From Azospirillum brasilense (GTDB lineage Bacteria > Pseudomonadota > Alphaproteobacteria > Azospirillales > Azospirillaceae), in the NCBI RefSeq assembly GCF_022023855.1, contig NZ_CP059452.1, forward strand, positions 117,501-181,500: a stretch of 64,000 nt of DNA, read 5' to 3'. The position numbers and the translations under genes are program-made. The notes beneath the pieces were generated by a model. It ran no database searches. It worked only from the letters and a program-made list of their open reading frames with translations, and had not been told where the DNA came from. This document shows positions 47,035 through 55,426 of the stretch, one piece after another (position 1 is the first letter of the stretch; each line of letters begins with the position of its first letter).

Positions 47035-48015
47035 ATGTCGTTAACCGGAGGAGCCGCCCGGATCGGCGCGTTAGCGCTGCTGGGCTTCGCCGTCGCCCAG
47101 CCCGCGCAGGCGGACACCATCTTCGTGTCGAACGAGAAGAGCAACACCATCTCGGTGGTGGACGGCGGCAAGCTGCAGGTGGTCGCCACGATCAAGGTCG
47201 GCCGCCGGCCGCGCGGCATCACCTTCAACGAGGACATGACGCAGATCTTCGTCTGCGTCGGTGACGACAACCGGATCGACGTCATCGACGTGGCGACCCA
47301 GAAGGTCGTTGACCGGCTGCCCTCCGGCCCCGATCCGGAGCTGTTCGTCCTGGACCCGCAGGGGCACCGGCTCTACGTCGCCAACGAGGACGACAACATG
47401 GTCTCGGTGGTCGACATCGCGAGCAAGAAGATCATCGGCGAGATCCAGGTGGGGGTGGAGCCGGAGGGCATGGGCGTCAGCCCGGACGGCAAGATCCTGG
47501 TGAACACGTCCGAAACGACGAACATGGCCCATTTCATCGACACGGAGTCGCACAAGATCATCGACAACGTGCTGGTCGACGCGCGCCCGCGCGTCGCCCA
47601 GTTCACGGGAGATGGGCGGTTCGTCTGGGTATCGTCCGAGGTCGGCGGAACGGTCAGCGTCATCGATGCGGCGTCGCGCAAGCTCGTCCATAAGATCAGC
47701 TTCGCGGTTCAGGGCGTCCCGCGCGAATCCATCCAGCCGGTCGGCATCCAATTGACCAGCGATGGTCAACGCGCCTTCGTCGCCCTCGGCCCGGCCAACC
47801 GGGTCGCCGAGGTCGATGCCAAGACCTACGAGGTGAAGCGCTACCATCTCGTCGGCCAGCGTGTGTGGAATCTGGCGCTGTCACCGGACGAGAAGCGCCT
47901 CTACACGACGAACGGCGTCAGCAACGACATGTCGGTGATGGACCTGGAGCGCGGCCGGGTCGTGAAGTCGATCTCGGTCGGCGGCGCGCCTTGGGGCGTG
48001 ATCGTCAAGCCGTGA
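47035..48015 (+). CDS. PQQ-associated YVTN beta-propeller protein (LutD-like)
   Basis: 326 residues with a signal peptide (LALLGFAVAQPAQA) and about seven YVTN-type propeller blades: DTIFVSNEKSNTISVVDGGK, DGRFVWVSSEVGGTVSVID and RLYTTNGVSNDMSVMDLERG. It matches the beta-propeller that accompanies the PQQ-associated ABC transporter (TIGR03866 type). Located in the periplasm, its role (binding or scaffolding) is not known. An upstream ATG at 47020 is in frame; the one at 47035 has a better signal peptide. Confidence 0.88.
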   Translation: MSLTGGAARIGALALLGFAVAQPAQADTIFVSNEKSNTISVVDGGKLQVVATIKVGRRPRGITFNEDMTQIFVCVGDDNRIDVIDVATQKVVDRLPSGPDPELFVLDPQGHRLYVANEDDNMVSVVDIASKKIIGEIQVGVEPEGMGVSPDGKILVNTSETTNMAHFIDTESHKIIDNVLVDARPRVAQFTGDGRFVWVSSEVGGTVSVIDAASRKLVHKISFAVQGVPRESIQPVGIQLTSDGQRAFVALGPANRVAEVDAKTYEVKRYHLVGQRVWNLALSPDEKRLYTTNGVSNDMSVMDLERGRVVKSISVGGAPWGVIVKP

Positions 48016-48033
48016 TGGGGGGCTTTCCAAATC

Positions 48034-48056
48034 CCCTCTCCCCTCTGGGGAGAGGG
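48034..48056. repeat. intergenic palindrome
   Basis: CCCTCTCCCC, loop TCT, and GGGGAGAGGG form a perfect 10-base stem. Such palindromes are scattered between genes in GC-rich proteobacteria (REP-like). Here it lies between the propeller and ATPase genes and could act as an mRNA end or stability element. Confidence 0.7.
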
Positions 48057-48096
48057 CTAGCAGGCGAGCGCAACGGCTCCCGGCGATGGAGACGAC

Positions 48097-48892
48097 ATGG
48101 ATTGCTTCGAAACGGCGCCACCCGACCCGCAAGCCCGTTCCGGTGACGCCGCGGCGGAACCGGTCCTGGCGGTCGAGGGGCTGAGTCACAGTTTTGGATC
48201 GCGGACGGCGCTGGACGGCGTGTCGTTCGGCGTCCCCGCGGGGCGGTTCACGGTGTTGCTGGGGCTCAACGGCGCCGGGAAGACGACGCTCTTCTCCCTG
48301 ATCACGCGAATCTACAACACCCGCCAGGGGAGCATGCGGGTCTTCGGCTTCGACATGCGCCGGCACCCGGCCCAGGCGCTGGCGCGCATCGGCGTGGTGT
48401 TCCAGCAGCCGACGCTCGACCCGGACCTGACCGTCATCCAGAACCTGCGCTACCACGGTGGGCTGCACGGCTTGGCGTCCGCCGACATAGAAGCCCGGGC
48501 AGGGGAGGAACTCGCCCGCATCGGCTTGGCCGAGCGCGCGGACGAGCCGGGTGCGCACCCTGTCCGGCGGGCAGCGGCGGCGGGTGGAGATCGCCCGCGC
48601 GCTGCTGCATCGCCCGAGCCTGCTGCTGCTGGACGAGCCGACCGTCGGGCTCGACATCGAGCTGCGCCGGCAGGTCCTCGACCATGTGCACGACCTCTGC
48701 CGGGAGCGCGGGCTGGCCGTGCTCTGGGCGACCCACCTGATCGACGAGGCGCGCGACGGCGACGGAGTCGTGGTGCTGCACCGCGGGCGCGTGCTGGTGT
48801 CCGGGCTGGTGGATGAGGTGCGCGCCGCCACCGGTACCGCGACTTTGGATGATGCCTTCGCCCGCCTGACGGCGAAGGGGGTGGTGGAATGA
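48097..48892 (+). pseudogene. ABC transporter ATP-binding protein (LutE/PedB-like), interrupted by a +1 frameshift
   Basis: Two frames together make a complete ATPase of about 264 residues. The first (from 48097) has VLLGLNGAGKTTLFSL (Walker A) and VVFQQPTLDPDLTV (Q-loop). The second (to 48892) has RTLSGGQRRRVEIARALLHR (signature), LLLDEPTVGLD (Walker B) and LWATHLIDEA (switch His). An extra G in ACGAGCCGGGTGCGC at 48549-48551 breaks the frame; with one G fewer, ADEPVRTLSGG reads cleanly. It is either a real inactivating change or a sequence error. If real, the transporter would lack its motor. Confidence 0.88.
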
Positions 48893-49704
48893 ACGCGACG
48901 CTCTATTGGCGCTGCCTGCGTGCGGTCATCGTCCGCGAAGGGTTGCGCTTCGTGCACCAGCGCGAGCGGTTCTTCGCCGCCCTGGTGCGGCCGCTGGTCT
49001 GGCTGGTCATCTTCGCGGTGGGCTTCCGCGCGGTGCTCGGCCTGTCGATCATCCCACCTTATGAGACCTACATCCTCTACGAGGATTACGTGACGCCGGG
49101 GTTGGTGGCGATGATCCAGCTCTTCAACGGGATGCAGAGTTCGCTGTCCATGGTCTACGACCGCGAGATGGGCAGCATGAAGACCCTGCTGGTCAGCCCG
49201 TTGCCGCGCTGGTACCTTCTGGTCTGCAAGCTGCTGGCCGGCGTTCTGGTGTCCATCGCCCAGGTCTACGTCTTCCTCGCCATCGCTTGGTTCTGGGGCG
49301 TCCAGCCGCCGGAACTCGGCTATCTCGCCGTGCTGCCGGCCTTGGTGCTGAGCGGGCTGATGCTGGGCGCGCTCGGCCTCCTGCTGTCCTCCTTCATCCG
49401 GCAACTGGAGAATTTCGCGGGCGTGATGAACTTCGTCATCTTCCCGATGTTCTTCGCCTCCTCCGCGCTCTACCCGCTGTGGCGCATCCGCGAGGGCAGC
49501 CCGACGCTCGCCTGGATCGCCGGGATCAACCCCTTCACGCAGGCCGTCGAGCTGATCCGCTTCGCTCTGTATCTGCAATTCAACGGCACGGCGTTCCTGG
49601 CTGTCACCGCGTGCCTCGTGCTGTTCCTCGGGGGGGCGATCCTCGCCTACGACCCTGGACGGGGGTTCTGGGCCCGCCGCGGCGGGCCGGCGGAACAGGG
49701 GTGA
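48889..49704 (+). CDS. ABC-2 type transporter permease (LutF/PedC-like)
   Basis: 271 residues with about six membrane segments (ALVRPLVWLVIFAVGF, LLVCKLLAGVLVSIAQVYVF, LGALGLLLSSFI, NFVIFPMFFASSALYPLW, AFLAVTACLVLFLGGAIL). It contains the ABC-2 pattern MVYDREMGSMKTLLVSPLPR. It is the membrane partner of the ATPase gene it overlaps by 4 bases. ABC-2 permeases are usually exporters, so the direction of transport is not settled by sequence. Confidence 0.9.
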   Translation: MNATLYWRCLRAVIVREGLRFVHQRERFFAALVRPLVWLVIFAVGFRAVLGLSIIPPYETYILYEDYVTPGLVAMIQLFNGMQSSLSMVYDREMGSMKTLLVSPLPRWYLLVCKLLAGVLVSIAQVYVFLAIAWFWGVQPPELGYLAVLPALVLSGLMLGALGLLLSSFIRQLENFAGVMNFVIFPMFFASSALYPLWRIREGSPTLAWIAGINPFTQAVELIRFALYLQFNGTAFLAVTACLVLFLGGAILAYDPGRGFWARRGGPAEQG

Positions 49705-49798
49705 CAGGACGAGCGGAACCGCCCCCGGCGACCTGCGGTTGATGGAGCAGACGACCGTCCGGTCATCCCGCCGGGCGGGCACGGGTGGAGGAAACGTC

Positions 49799-49981
49799 AT
49801 GACGGGAAATTCCGACAAGACTCAGGACCAGCCTCGCGGCGAGAAGAGCGTTCTCGGCAGCGAGCAGGAATTCAAGAAGGACCAACCGCAGGACGCCGGG
49901 CGGGATGAGCGGGCGAAGGAGGACATCGGCCGCATGGGCGAAGCGTCCCGCCAGAACCGCAGCACGAAGGACGCGGGTTAG
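49799..49981 (+). CDS. small hydrophilic protein, function unknown
   Basis: A 60-residue, highly charged and Gln/Asp-rich protein (MTGNSDKTQDQPRGEK, then RAKEDIGRMGEASRQN) with no signal peptide or membrane segment, probably disordered. GGTGGAGG lies 6 bases upstream of the ATG at 49799. It resembles small stress-related proteins in composition only. Confidence 0.65.
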   Translation: MTGNSDKTQDQPRGEKSVLGSEQEFKKDQPQDAGRDERAKEDIGRMGEASRQNRSTKDAG

Positions 49982-50033
49982 CAGCGCCCGATCTTTCCCA
50001 TATTCGTCCAACATCATGCCGGAGGACAGGTCC

Positions 50034-50438
50034 ATGAAACATCTGCACATCCTGGCCGGTGCGTCTCTGCTGGCCCTCGCGTCGGCCGCGGCGGCGGTTC
50101 CGGCGTCGGCCCAAAGCACGGGCGGCGCGATGCCTCAAGGCTCGGGAAGCCAAAGCTCCAGCCCTTCGACCGGCGCTCTGCCGGACAACTCCCTGGCTGG
50201 GCAGCGACAGGGCACCGTCGGCGGCTCGGTTTCCCAGGGCGGCGGACAAGGCGGCACGTCCGGCACATCCACGCCTGACTCGCCGGCGTCCGGTGCGTCG
50301 GGCGGTTCCACGAGCGGCACCGGCGCTCTGCCGGACAACTCCCTGGCCGGACAGCGGCAGGGCACCATCGGTGGCGGCTCGGTGTCGCAGGGCGGCAACG
50401 CCACCTCCCAGCCGCCGAAGCAGAGCACCGGGCAGTAG
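50034..50438 (+). CDS. small secreted Gly/Ser-rich protein with an internal duplication
   Basis: 134 residues: a clear signal peptide (LAGASLLALASAAAAVPASA) and a low-complexity mature part. A 16-residue unit, GALPDNSLAGQRQGTV, occurs twice (near residues 47 and 98 of the precursor), each followed by GG(G)SVSQGG. No family is recognised. GGAGGACAGG lies upstream of the ATG at 50034. The protein is likely periplasmic or extracellular. Confidence 0.75.
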   Translation: MKHLHILAGASLLALASAAAAVPASAQSTGGAMPQGSGSQSSSPSTGALPDNSLAGQRQGTVGGSVSQGGGQGGTSGTSTPDSPASGASGGSTSGTGALPDNSLAGQRQGTIGGGSVSQGGNATSQPPKQSTGQ

Positions 50439-50450
50439 TGGGTCGCGCGT

Positions 50451-51155
50451 TCAACCGGTGAGGGGCTGCTCCGGGACGGCGTCGCGGACCGCGGCCAGCG
50501 CGGCCGGGTCCAACGCGCTGCCCCGGTCGGCACCGGCGCACAGCGCGGTGCGGAAACCGAGATAATCGGGTGCGAGCGGCAGCAATGCCGGAATGTCATC
50601 CAGGCGCAGTGAACCGGCGAGCCCGGTCAACAGGCCGTAACCGCGTGCCTGTGCCAGGAAGCGCGCCAGTTCGTCCTTCGTCTTGTGCCGCAGCAACCCG
50701 CCGGAGGCTTTTCCCGCGGTGTCGAGCATGGCTCCGGCGAAGCCGGCTTTCGCGATATCAGGAAGCAATGTGCCGGGGTCGGTCCAAAGATCGGCGAACA
50801 GCACGGCGACGATGCGGGTGCCCCGCCGGGCCTCCGGCGCCAGCGCGGCCACGCAGCCCACCGGATCGCCGGACGGAAACAGGCCGATCTTCACGTACTC
50901 GACCCCGCAGGCCGAGGTTTCGGCGACGCGCCTCGTCACGGCCGCAGGGACCATCGGCAGGTCGCCCACCGTGGCGCTCAGCGGCGCGCGGATGAGCCAT
51001 TGGCGGGCCGTATCGACGGCGCGGACAATGCCGTCCAGCGGCCATGCCCCGAGCGCGCCTGTTTTCGGGTCCTTCAAATCCAGAATGTCCGCACCCCCCC
51101 GTGCGGCGAGCGTCAGTTCCTCAAGGGACGCAACGCTGGCGAGCAGCCGGGTCAT
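50451..51155 (-). CDS. mfnB: (5-formylfuran-3-yl)methyl phosphate synthase MfnB
   Basis: 234 residues of the DUF556/MfnB family: LLASVASLEELTLAARGGAD, ILDLKDPKTGALGAWP (Lys motif), GVEYVKIGLFPSGD, AVLFADLW and LDTAGKASGGLLRHKT. MfnB makes the furan precursor from two glyceraldehyde 3-phosphates, the first step of methanofuran synthesis. It is the last gene of a leftward operon. Confidence 0.92.
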   Translation of the reverse strand: MTRLLASVASLEELTLAARGGADILDLKDPKTGALGAWPLDGIVRAVDTARQWLIRAPLSATVGDLPMVPAAVTRRVAETSACGVEYVKIGLFPSGDPVGCVAALAPEARRGTRIVAVLFADLWTDPGTLLPDIAKAGFAGAMLDTAGKASGGLLRHKTKDELARFLAQARGYGLLTGLAGSLRLDDIPALLPLAPDYLGFRTALCAGADRGSALDPAALAAVRDAVPEQPLTG

Positions 51156-51730
51156 GGTGCCTTCTCCCCGTTTGCCCGGTGATCGGCGATGCGGTCGAGC
51201 AGCCAGCCCCACGCCTCCAGTTCCATGGGACCGGCGGTCTTGCCGATGGCGATGGACAGATAGTCAATTTCGCGGTCGATCTTCTCGGGCGGCAGGAGAT
51301 GCAGGCGGCTGACCAGGATCGCACCCTCCACCACGGCGGCCTGCGCCCGGTTGAAGCCGCGGAAGGGGCGGTGGGTGGCGCGATGCACCGGCCGGCAGTC
51401 CAGGCGCGGGCGCACCCCGTCGTCCTCCACCGCGGCCACTTCCAGTTCCTCATGCGCCAGCGCCCCGGCGAGTACCGCGCCACGGATGCGCTCCGCCGGG
51501 ACGGTCGGCCAGTCGCGTTGCCGCCCGGTGACGCAGCCGGCGAACACCCGGACGTCGTCGGTGAAGTTCACCACCGCGCAGCGCGTGGCGAGCAGGTTGT
51601 CGAGCGTGCGTGATGGGCGAAAGGGGGCCAGGACATAGCCGGTCTCGGTCACCGTTGCCCCCATGGGAGCGATGTGGACGTTGCCCGCCGCGTCGCTGCT
51701 GGTGATGATGGTTTCGCGGATGAAGGTCAC
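51152..51730 (-). CDS. DUF447-family flavin-reductase-like protein
   Basis: 192 residues: IRETIITSSDAAGNVHIAPM, GYVLAPFRPSRTLDNLLATR, CAVVNFTDDVRVFAGCVTG and RPFRGFNRAQAAVVEGAILV are typical of DUF447, a split-barrel protein found with H4MPT genes in archaea and methylotrophs. Its reaction is unknown; an FMN-dependent reduction during cofactor synthesis is possible. The start is a GTG at 51730 that overlaps the upstream stop (GTGA). Confidence 0.85.
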   Translation of the reverse strand: MTFIRETIITSSDAAGNVHIAPMGATVTETGYVLAPFRPSRTLDNLLATRCAVVNFTDDVRVFAGCVTGRQRDWPTVPAERIRGAVLAGALAHEELEVAAVEDDGVRPRLDCRPVHRATHRPFRGFNRAQAAVVEGAILVSRLHLLPPEKIDREIDYLSIAIGKTAGPMELEAWGWLLDRIADHRANGEKAP

Positions 51731-53094
51731 GTCTCGCGCCCCCCCGTGCCGTCCGGCGCGTCCACCGCCACGCCCCAGCGCAGTTCGTTGTCCTGGCTGT
51801 AGCGCTTGCCGAGTTGCCATGCGATCTGCGCGCGCGCCAGCTCCGCCCCGAGATAGAAGGCGTGCCCCATGTCGGTGCGGGGATCGATGTGCGGGAGCAG
51901 GGCGAAGGGATCGCCGGCCACATGGTGCCCATCGCGGTTGTAGAGATGGAGCCCCTGTTCCGTCACCTCGATCCGGTAGTTCGGGTCGCGGATGCGGGCG
52001 GCGAGGTCGGCCACCTGCTCCGGCGTGCTGGTGAAGGGCTTGCGGTCGCGCAGGCAGAGCAGGGCGTCGCCAAAGTTGCGGGGCAGGGCGCCGGCCTCTG
52101 CGGCGGCGAGGAACTGGCGCCGCGCCGCGTCGAACTCGCGGATGGTCCGGCGGCAATGGGGGCTGACCTGCACCGTCAGGATGTGGTCGATGCGCAGTTC
52201 GGAGACGATCCCCATCAGAAGCGCGGTCATCCCCGGCGTGTCGGCGTCGGTCAGTTCGGTGACGTTGCCGATCCCCATCAGGATTTCCAGGTCGGGGTGG
52301 CGCGCCCGGACCTTGCGGTAGCGGAGCAGGGAGTCGGTGAAGCCGTGATGGATCGGCTCCAGGATCGGGTCGGCGATGCAGCGCCGACCCTCGCCGCGGA
52401 CCGCGTCCAGCGCGCGGTCGAGCGACGGCAGATCGCCCGGCGTGGTGGGGATGACGATGGGCACCGCGTCGGTCTCGCGGGCGACCCAGGCGGTCTCCTC
52501 GGTCAGGCTGAGCAGGTAGGAAGCGCCCGCCGCGGCGCCGCGCAGCAACTCCTTGGGATCGAGGGAGTCGACGCTGACCGTGTGGCCGGCCTCGCGCAGC
52601 GCCGTCACCGCCTCCTCCAGATGGGGGAAGGGATGGTCGGGCAGCCCGCCGAGGTCGATCACGTCGGCCCCGTCCGCCGCGAAGCGGGCGGCGCGCTCCA
52701 AGATCGCCGGCACGCCGAGCAGCGGCGCCTCGACGATCTCGGCGAAGATCCTGGTGCGGTAGCGGCTGAGATCGAGCGGGGCGGCCTGACGCCGGAAATG
52801 CTGGGGCAGATCATCCAGCTCGTCCGGACCGCGCTCGAAGGGCACGCCGAAATGGGCGGACAGCCGGTCGAGGTCGCCGCGGAAACGCCCCGGCAGCAGG
52901 ACGAGGTCGGCCCCCTCGGTCGAGGCGAGGCGGCGCAGCACGATCTCCGTCGTCGCCAGCGCCGCGACCTTGATGCCGAGATTGACCACGGTGGTCTGGA
53001 ACTCCAGCGGCTCCAGCGCGGCGAGCACATGGCGCAGGCGCGGTTCGGCCAGCGCGCCAGTCAGGAACAGGACGTGCTTGGGGCGCTCAGCCAT
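51727..53094 (-). CDS. dihydropteroate-synthase-like protein of the H4MPT cluster
   Basis: About 455 residues. An N-terminal part (HVLFLTGALAEPRLRHVLAA) is followed by a TIM-barrel DHPS-like domain: ADGADVIDLGGLPDHPFPHL, TVSVDSLDPKELLRGAAAGA and ILMGIGNVTELTDADTPGMT. The family (TIGR00284 type) is tied to H4MPT organisms and probably joins the pterin to the RFA-P product, as DHPS does in folate synthesis; this is inferred. Start possible at 53094 or 53100. Confidence 0.87.
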   Translation of the reverse strand: MAERPKHVLFLTGALAEPRLRHVLAALEPLEFQTTVVNLGIKVAALATTEIVLRRLASTEGADLVLLPGRFRGDLDRLSAHFGVPFERGPDELDDLPQHFRRQAAPLDLSRYRTRIFAEIVEAPLLGVPAILERAARFAADGADVIDLGGLPDHPFPHLEEAVTALREAGHTVSVDSLDPKELLRGAAAGASYLLSLTEETAWVARETDAVPIVIPTTPGDLPSLDRALDAVRGEGRRCIADPILEPIHHGFTDSLLRYRKVRARHPDLEILMGIGNVTELTDADTPGMTALLMGIVSELRIDHILTVQVSPHCRRTIREFDAARRQFLAAAEAGALPRNFGDALLCLRDRKPFTSTPEQVADLAARIRDPNYRIEVTEQGLHLYNRDGHHVAGDPFALLPHIDPRTDMGHAFYLGAELARAQIAWQLGKRYSQDNELRWGVAVDAPDGTGGRET

Positions 53095-53728
53095 CGGCAT
53101 CCTGTTGATCGACGGGCAGGGCAAGGTGGGTGCCGCACGGGTTGCCCTGGTCCAGCGCCTTGGCGAAGCGCCGGTGCTCGTCCCGCGACACGCACCAGAC
53201 GGCCCCGCCGTAGCGCGCCATGCGGTCCGGCAAGGCCGGATCGACGATGCCCTCCGTTACGAGCTGCGTCACGGGAGTGACGGCGTCCGGCAACGGGGCT
53301 GACTTGACGAGGACCGCGCAGGTGGCACCGAGCGCACCGGCCAGCCAGACCGCCAGACTGTCGGACGTGACGTCCCAGCTTTCCGCCACGTCGGCGCTGT
53401 CCGCCAGGGGAAGCGGCATCCAGACGGTCGGGCCTGGCCGGCCGCGCAGATCGGCGAGGCTGCGGGCGGGGGACAGCCGCGGCTCCAGGTCGACCAGGGC
53501 GGTTCCGTACTGCTCCATGGCGAGCAGGGCCATGCGGTGCGCGGCGCGGTCGCCGAAGCCGAGCGCCGGCTGGGCGTCGCGGACGGCCTCGGCGAAGGGG
53601 CCGCCGCCAGGGACGATCACGACGCGCAGCCGGCGCGCCGCGGCCAGGATCTCCAGCCAGCGTCGCAATTCGGGGGCGCGCCACAGGCTGCCGCCCAGCT
53701 TCACGACCCACAGTGGCGCGCTGCTCAT
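53087..53728 (-). CDS. mfnE: amino-acid-kinase-fold protein, MfnE-like furan phosphate kinase
   Basis: 213 residues: WVVKLGGSLWRAPELRRWLE (phosphate-binding GGS), VIVPGGGPFAEAVRDAQ, and WDVTSDSLAVWLAGALGATC. The fold and its place between mfnB-related genes match MfnE, which phosphorylates aminomethylfuran phosphate to the diphosphate in methanofuran synthesis. The start at 53728 overlaps the folB-like stop (ATGA). Confidence 0.85.
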   Translation of the reverse strand: MSSAPLWVVKLGGSLWRAPELRRWLEILAAARRLRVVIVPGGGPFAEAVRDAQPALGFGDRAAHRMALLAMEQYGTALVDLEPRLSPARSLADLRGRPGPTVWMPLPLADSADVAESWDVTSDSLAVWLAGALGATCAVLVKSAPLPDAVTPVTQLVTEGIVDPALPDRMARYGGAVWCVSRDEHRRFAKALDQGNPCGTHLALPVDQQDADG

Positions 53729-54159
53729 GATCCCGTTTGCGCTCCCTCGGGGCGGGTGCGTTCGATCACCACGCCGACGCCGCCGGATTCCGGAACGACA
53801 TCCAGCTTCTCCACCTGCACCCGCGCGCGGGTCACATCCGGGTTGGAGAAGCACAAGGCGAGAATCCGGTCGCCCAGCGTCTCGACGAGGTTCACATGGG
53901 CGCCGTCGCGCAGGGCGCGGATGCCGTCGATTAGGAAATCGTACGACAGCACCTCGTCCAGGCTGTCGGTCATCGGCCGGTCAGGCCAGGGCAGCGTCAG
54001 CGAGACGTTGATCCGGACGCGCTGCGTGCGGTCCTTCTCCTGGTCCCAGACGCCGATCCTGAACTGGTCCACATAGTCGCGCAGCGTGATGTCGTAGTAC
54101 CGGACGCGGCTCGCCGCCGGGCGGTACGGCACATAGGAGAGCAAAGCGTCGTCGGCCAA
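53725..54159 (-). CDS. dihydroneopterin aldolase-like protein
   Basis: 144 residues of the FolB/tunnelling fold: RYYDITLRDYVDQFRIGVWD, QRVRINVSLTLPWP, SYDFLIDGIRALRDGAHVNL, VETLGDRILALCF. FolB cleaves dihydroneopterin; in H4MPT clusters it probably acts on the pterin precursor. It is the first gene of the leftward mfnB operon; AGGAGGATCG is the ribosome site upstream of the ATG. Confidence 0.9.
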   Translation of the reverse strand: MADDALLSYVPYRPAASRVRYYDITLRDYVDQFRIGVWDQEKDRTQRVRINVSLTLPWPDRPMTDSLDEVLSYDFLIDGIRALRDGAHVNLVETLGDRILALCFSNPDVTRARVQVEKLDVVPESGGVGVVIERTRPEGAQTGS

Positions 54160-54222
54160 GCGATCCTCCTCCCCGTGTCGGACGAAGGTTGGCTCCCCCG
54201 CCTCGGATGTCGTCAGGGTTCG

Positions 54223-54747
54223 TCACCGGTCGGACGGCGGCGCGGCCAGCAGGCGGTGGCGCAGCAGCCAGTCGACGCCGCGCCGCCATGACCGCTCGTT
54301 GTCGCCGCGGATGTCCGCGTTCGCGACGGCGATGATCTCGCCGTCTCCACCGCCATCTCCGGTGCGGCGCATTATAATCTGCATGTTGAGGATCAGCGTG
54401 CTGATCTTATGGATGAAACCCGTCACCACGATGTCCGCGCCGGCCCGGCGCCCGAGGTCGCGTTCGCAGCCGTTGCACCGATAGAGCGACGCCGGCACCT
54501 CCGCGGCGACGGCGCTGTCGCGAACGCCGGTCACCTCGTAACCGCCATCCCTCAGCCCATCGCGCAGCAGAGCCGTGACCCGCTCCAGCCGTCCGGCATG
54601 GTCCGGATCGGAGGGTTCCCGGCTGGTGTCCACCAGTTCCAGATCGAAGACCAGAACCTTGGCCGGCGTCTGCGCCGCCGCCGGGACCGCACCGCTCAAC
54701 AGCAGCAGGAACAGGAGCGCCATCGCGGCGAATTCCGTTGGCCTCAT
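54223..54747 (-). CDS. DUF2380-type exported protein
   Basis: 174 residues with a signal peptide (MALLFLLLLSGAVPAAAQ). The mature part: KVLVFDLELVDTSREPSDPD, RDGGYEVTGV, LYRCNGCERDLGRRAGADIV and FIHKISTLILNMQIIMR. DUF2380 proteins occur next to PQQ-dependent alcohol dehydrogenase genes; no role is known. The two Cys (CNGC) could be a disulfide. The ATG at 54747 is preferred because the longer frame would overlap the divergent gene. Confidence 0.8.
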   Translation of the reverse strand: MRPTEFAAMALLFLLLLSGAVPAAAQTPAKVLVFDLELVDTSREPSDPDHAGRLERVTALLRDGLRDGGYEVTGVRDSAVAAEVPASLYRCNGCERDLGRRAGADIVVTGFIHKISTLILNMQIIMRRTGDGGGDGEIIAVANADIRGDNERSWRRGVDWLLRHRLLAAPPSDR

Positions 54748-54796
54748 CCGAATGCGTGGATGGGCAAGGGCGCCCGATATCCGGCAGACTCTCATC

Positions 54797-55411
54797 ATGC
54801 GTCACCGCTCCGCTGTCCTTGCCGCCGCGTTGCTCGCCCTGGCGTCCGTCCCGGCGGGGGCGGCCGGGAGCGATCCGGACTGGCCCTGCGTCCAGATCCT
54901 CGTGCCGACCCTGTCGTCCGGCCAGATCTGGCCCGGAGACCCCATCGAGGGGAAGGAAGGCGACTGGCGCGACATTCCCGGCACCGAGCCGGTCCTGAAG
55001 CAAATCCTCGACCGCCGGCTCGATCCAGAGCAGGAGCAGGCGGCGATCGACCGCTTCGCCGACCAGTTGGAGGCCGACGGGGCAGCGGCGGACCGCAACG
55101 CCGCCCTCACCGCCCTGTTCGCCGGAGCCTTCGAGGCGCTCAACCGGGAGCGCGGGCAAGCCATTTCGGCCATCAAGCGCTACGCCCACCAGCAGCGCGT
55201 CCTGCTCGACGGCATCGACGCGGCGCTGACCCGCCTCCAGGCGCTCCCCGCCGACGCTCCCGAGGCGGTGGCGCTGCGCGAGGAGATCGCGTGGCGGCGA
55301 CGCATCCTCGACGAGCGGCGGCGCAACCAGACGGCGCTGTGCGAGCAGCCGGTCCAACTCGAACAGAAGGCCGGCCGCATCGCCCGGAACATCGCAGCCC
55401 GCCTGGACTGA
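54797..55411 (+). CDS. exported helical protein of C1 clusters, function unknown
   Basis: 204 residues with a signal peptide (AVLAAALLALASVPAGA). The mature part begins DPDWPCVQILVPTLSSGQIW and continues as a long helical, charged region (AISAIKRYAHQQRVLLDGID, then WRRRILDERRRNQTALCEQP), probably a coiled-coil-like bundle, with one Cys near each end. Similar proteins accompany quinoprotein dehydrogenase genes. It diverges from the DUF2380 gene and converges with xoxJ. Confidence 0.78.
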   Translation: MRHRSAVLAAALLALASVPAGAAGSDPDWPCVQILVPTLSSGQIWPGDPIEGKEGDWRDIPGTEPVLKQILDRRLDPEQEQAAIDRFADQLEADGAAADRNAALTALFAGAFEALNRERGQAISAIKRYAHQQRVLLDGIDAALTRLQALPADAPEAVALREEIAWRRRILDERRRNQTALCEQPVQLEQKAGRIARNIAARLD

Positions 55412-55426
55412 GGCTAACCGCTTCGA

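Noticed and set aside
48551-48892. Second half of the ATPase as a separate gene
   Set aside because: It begins inside the conserved domain without a ribosome site and lacks Walker A; a frameshift of one gene explains it better.
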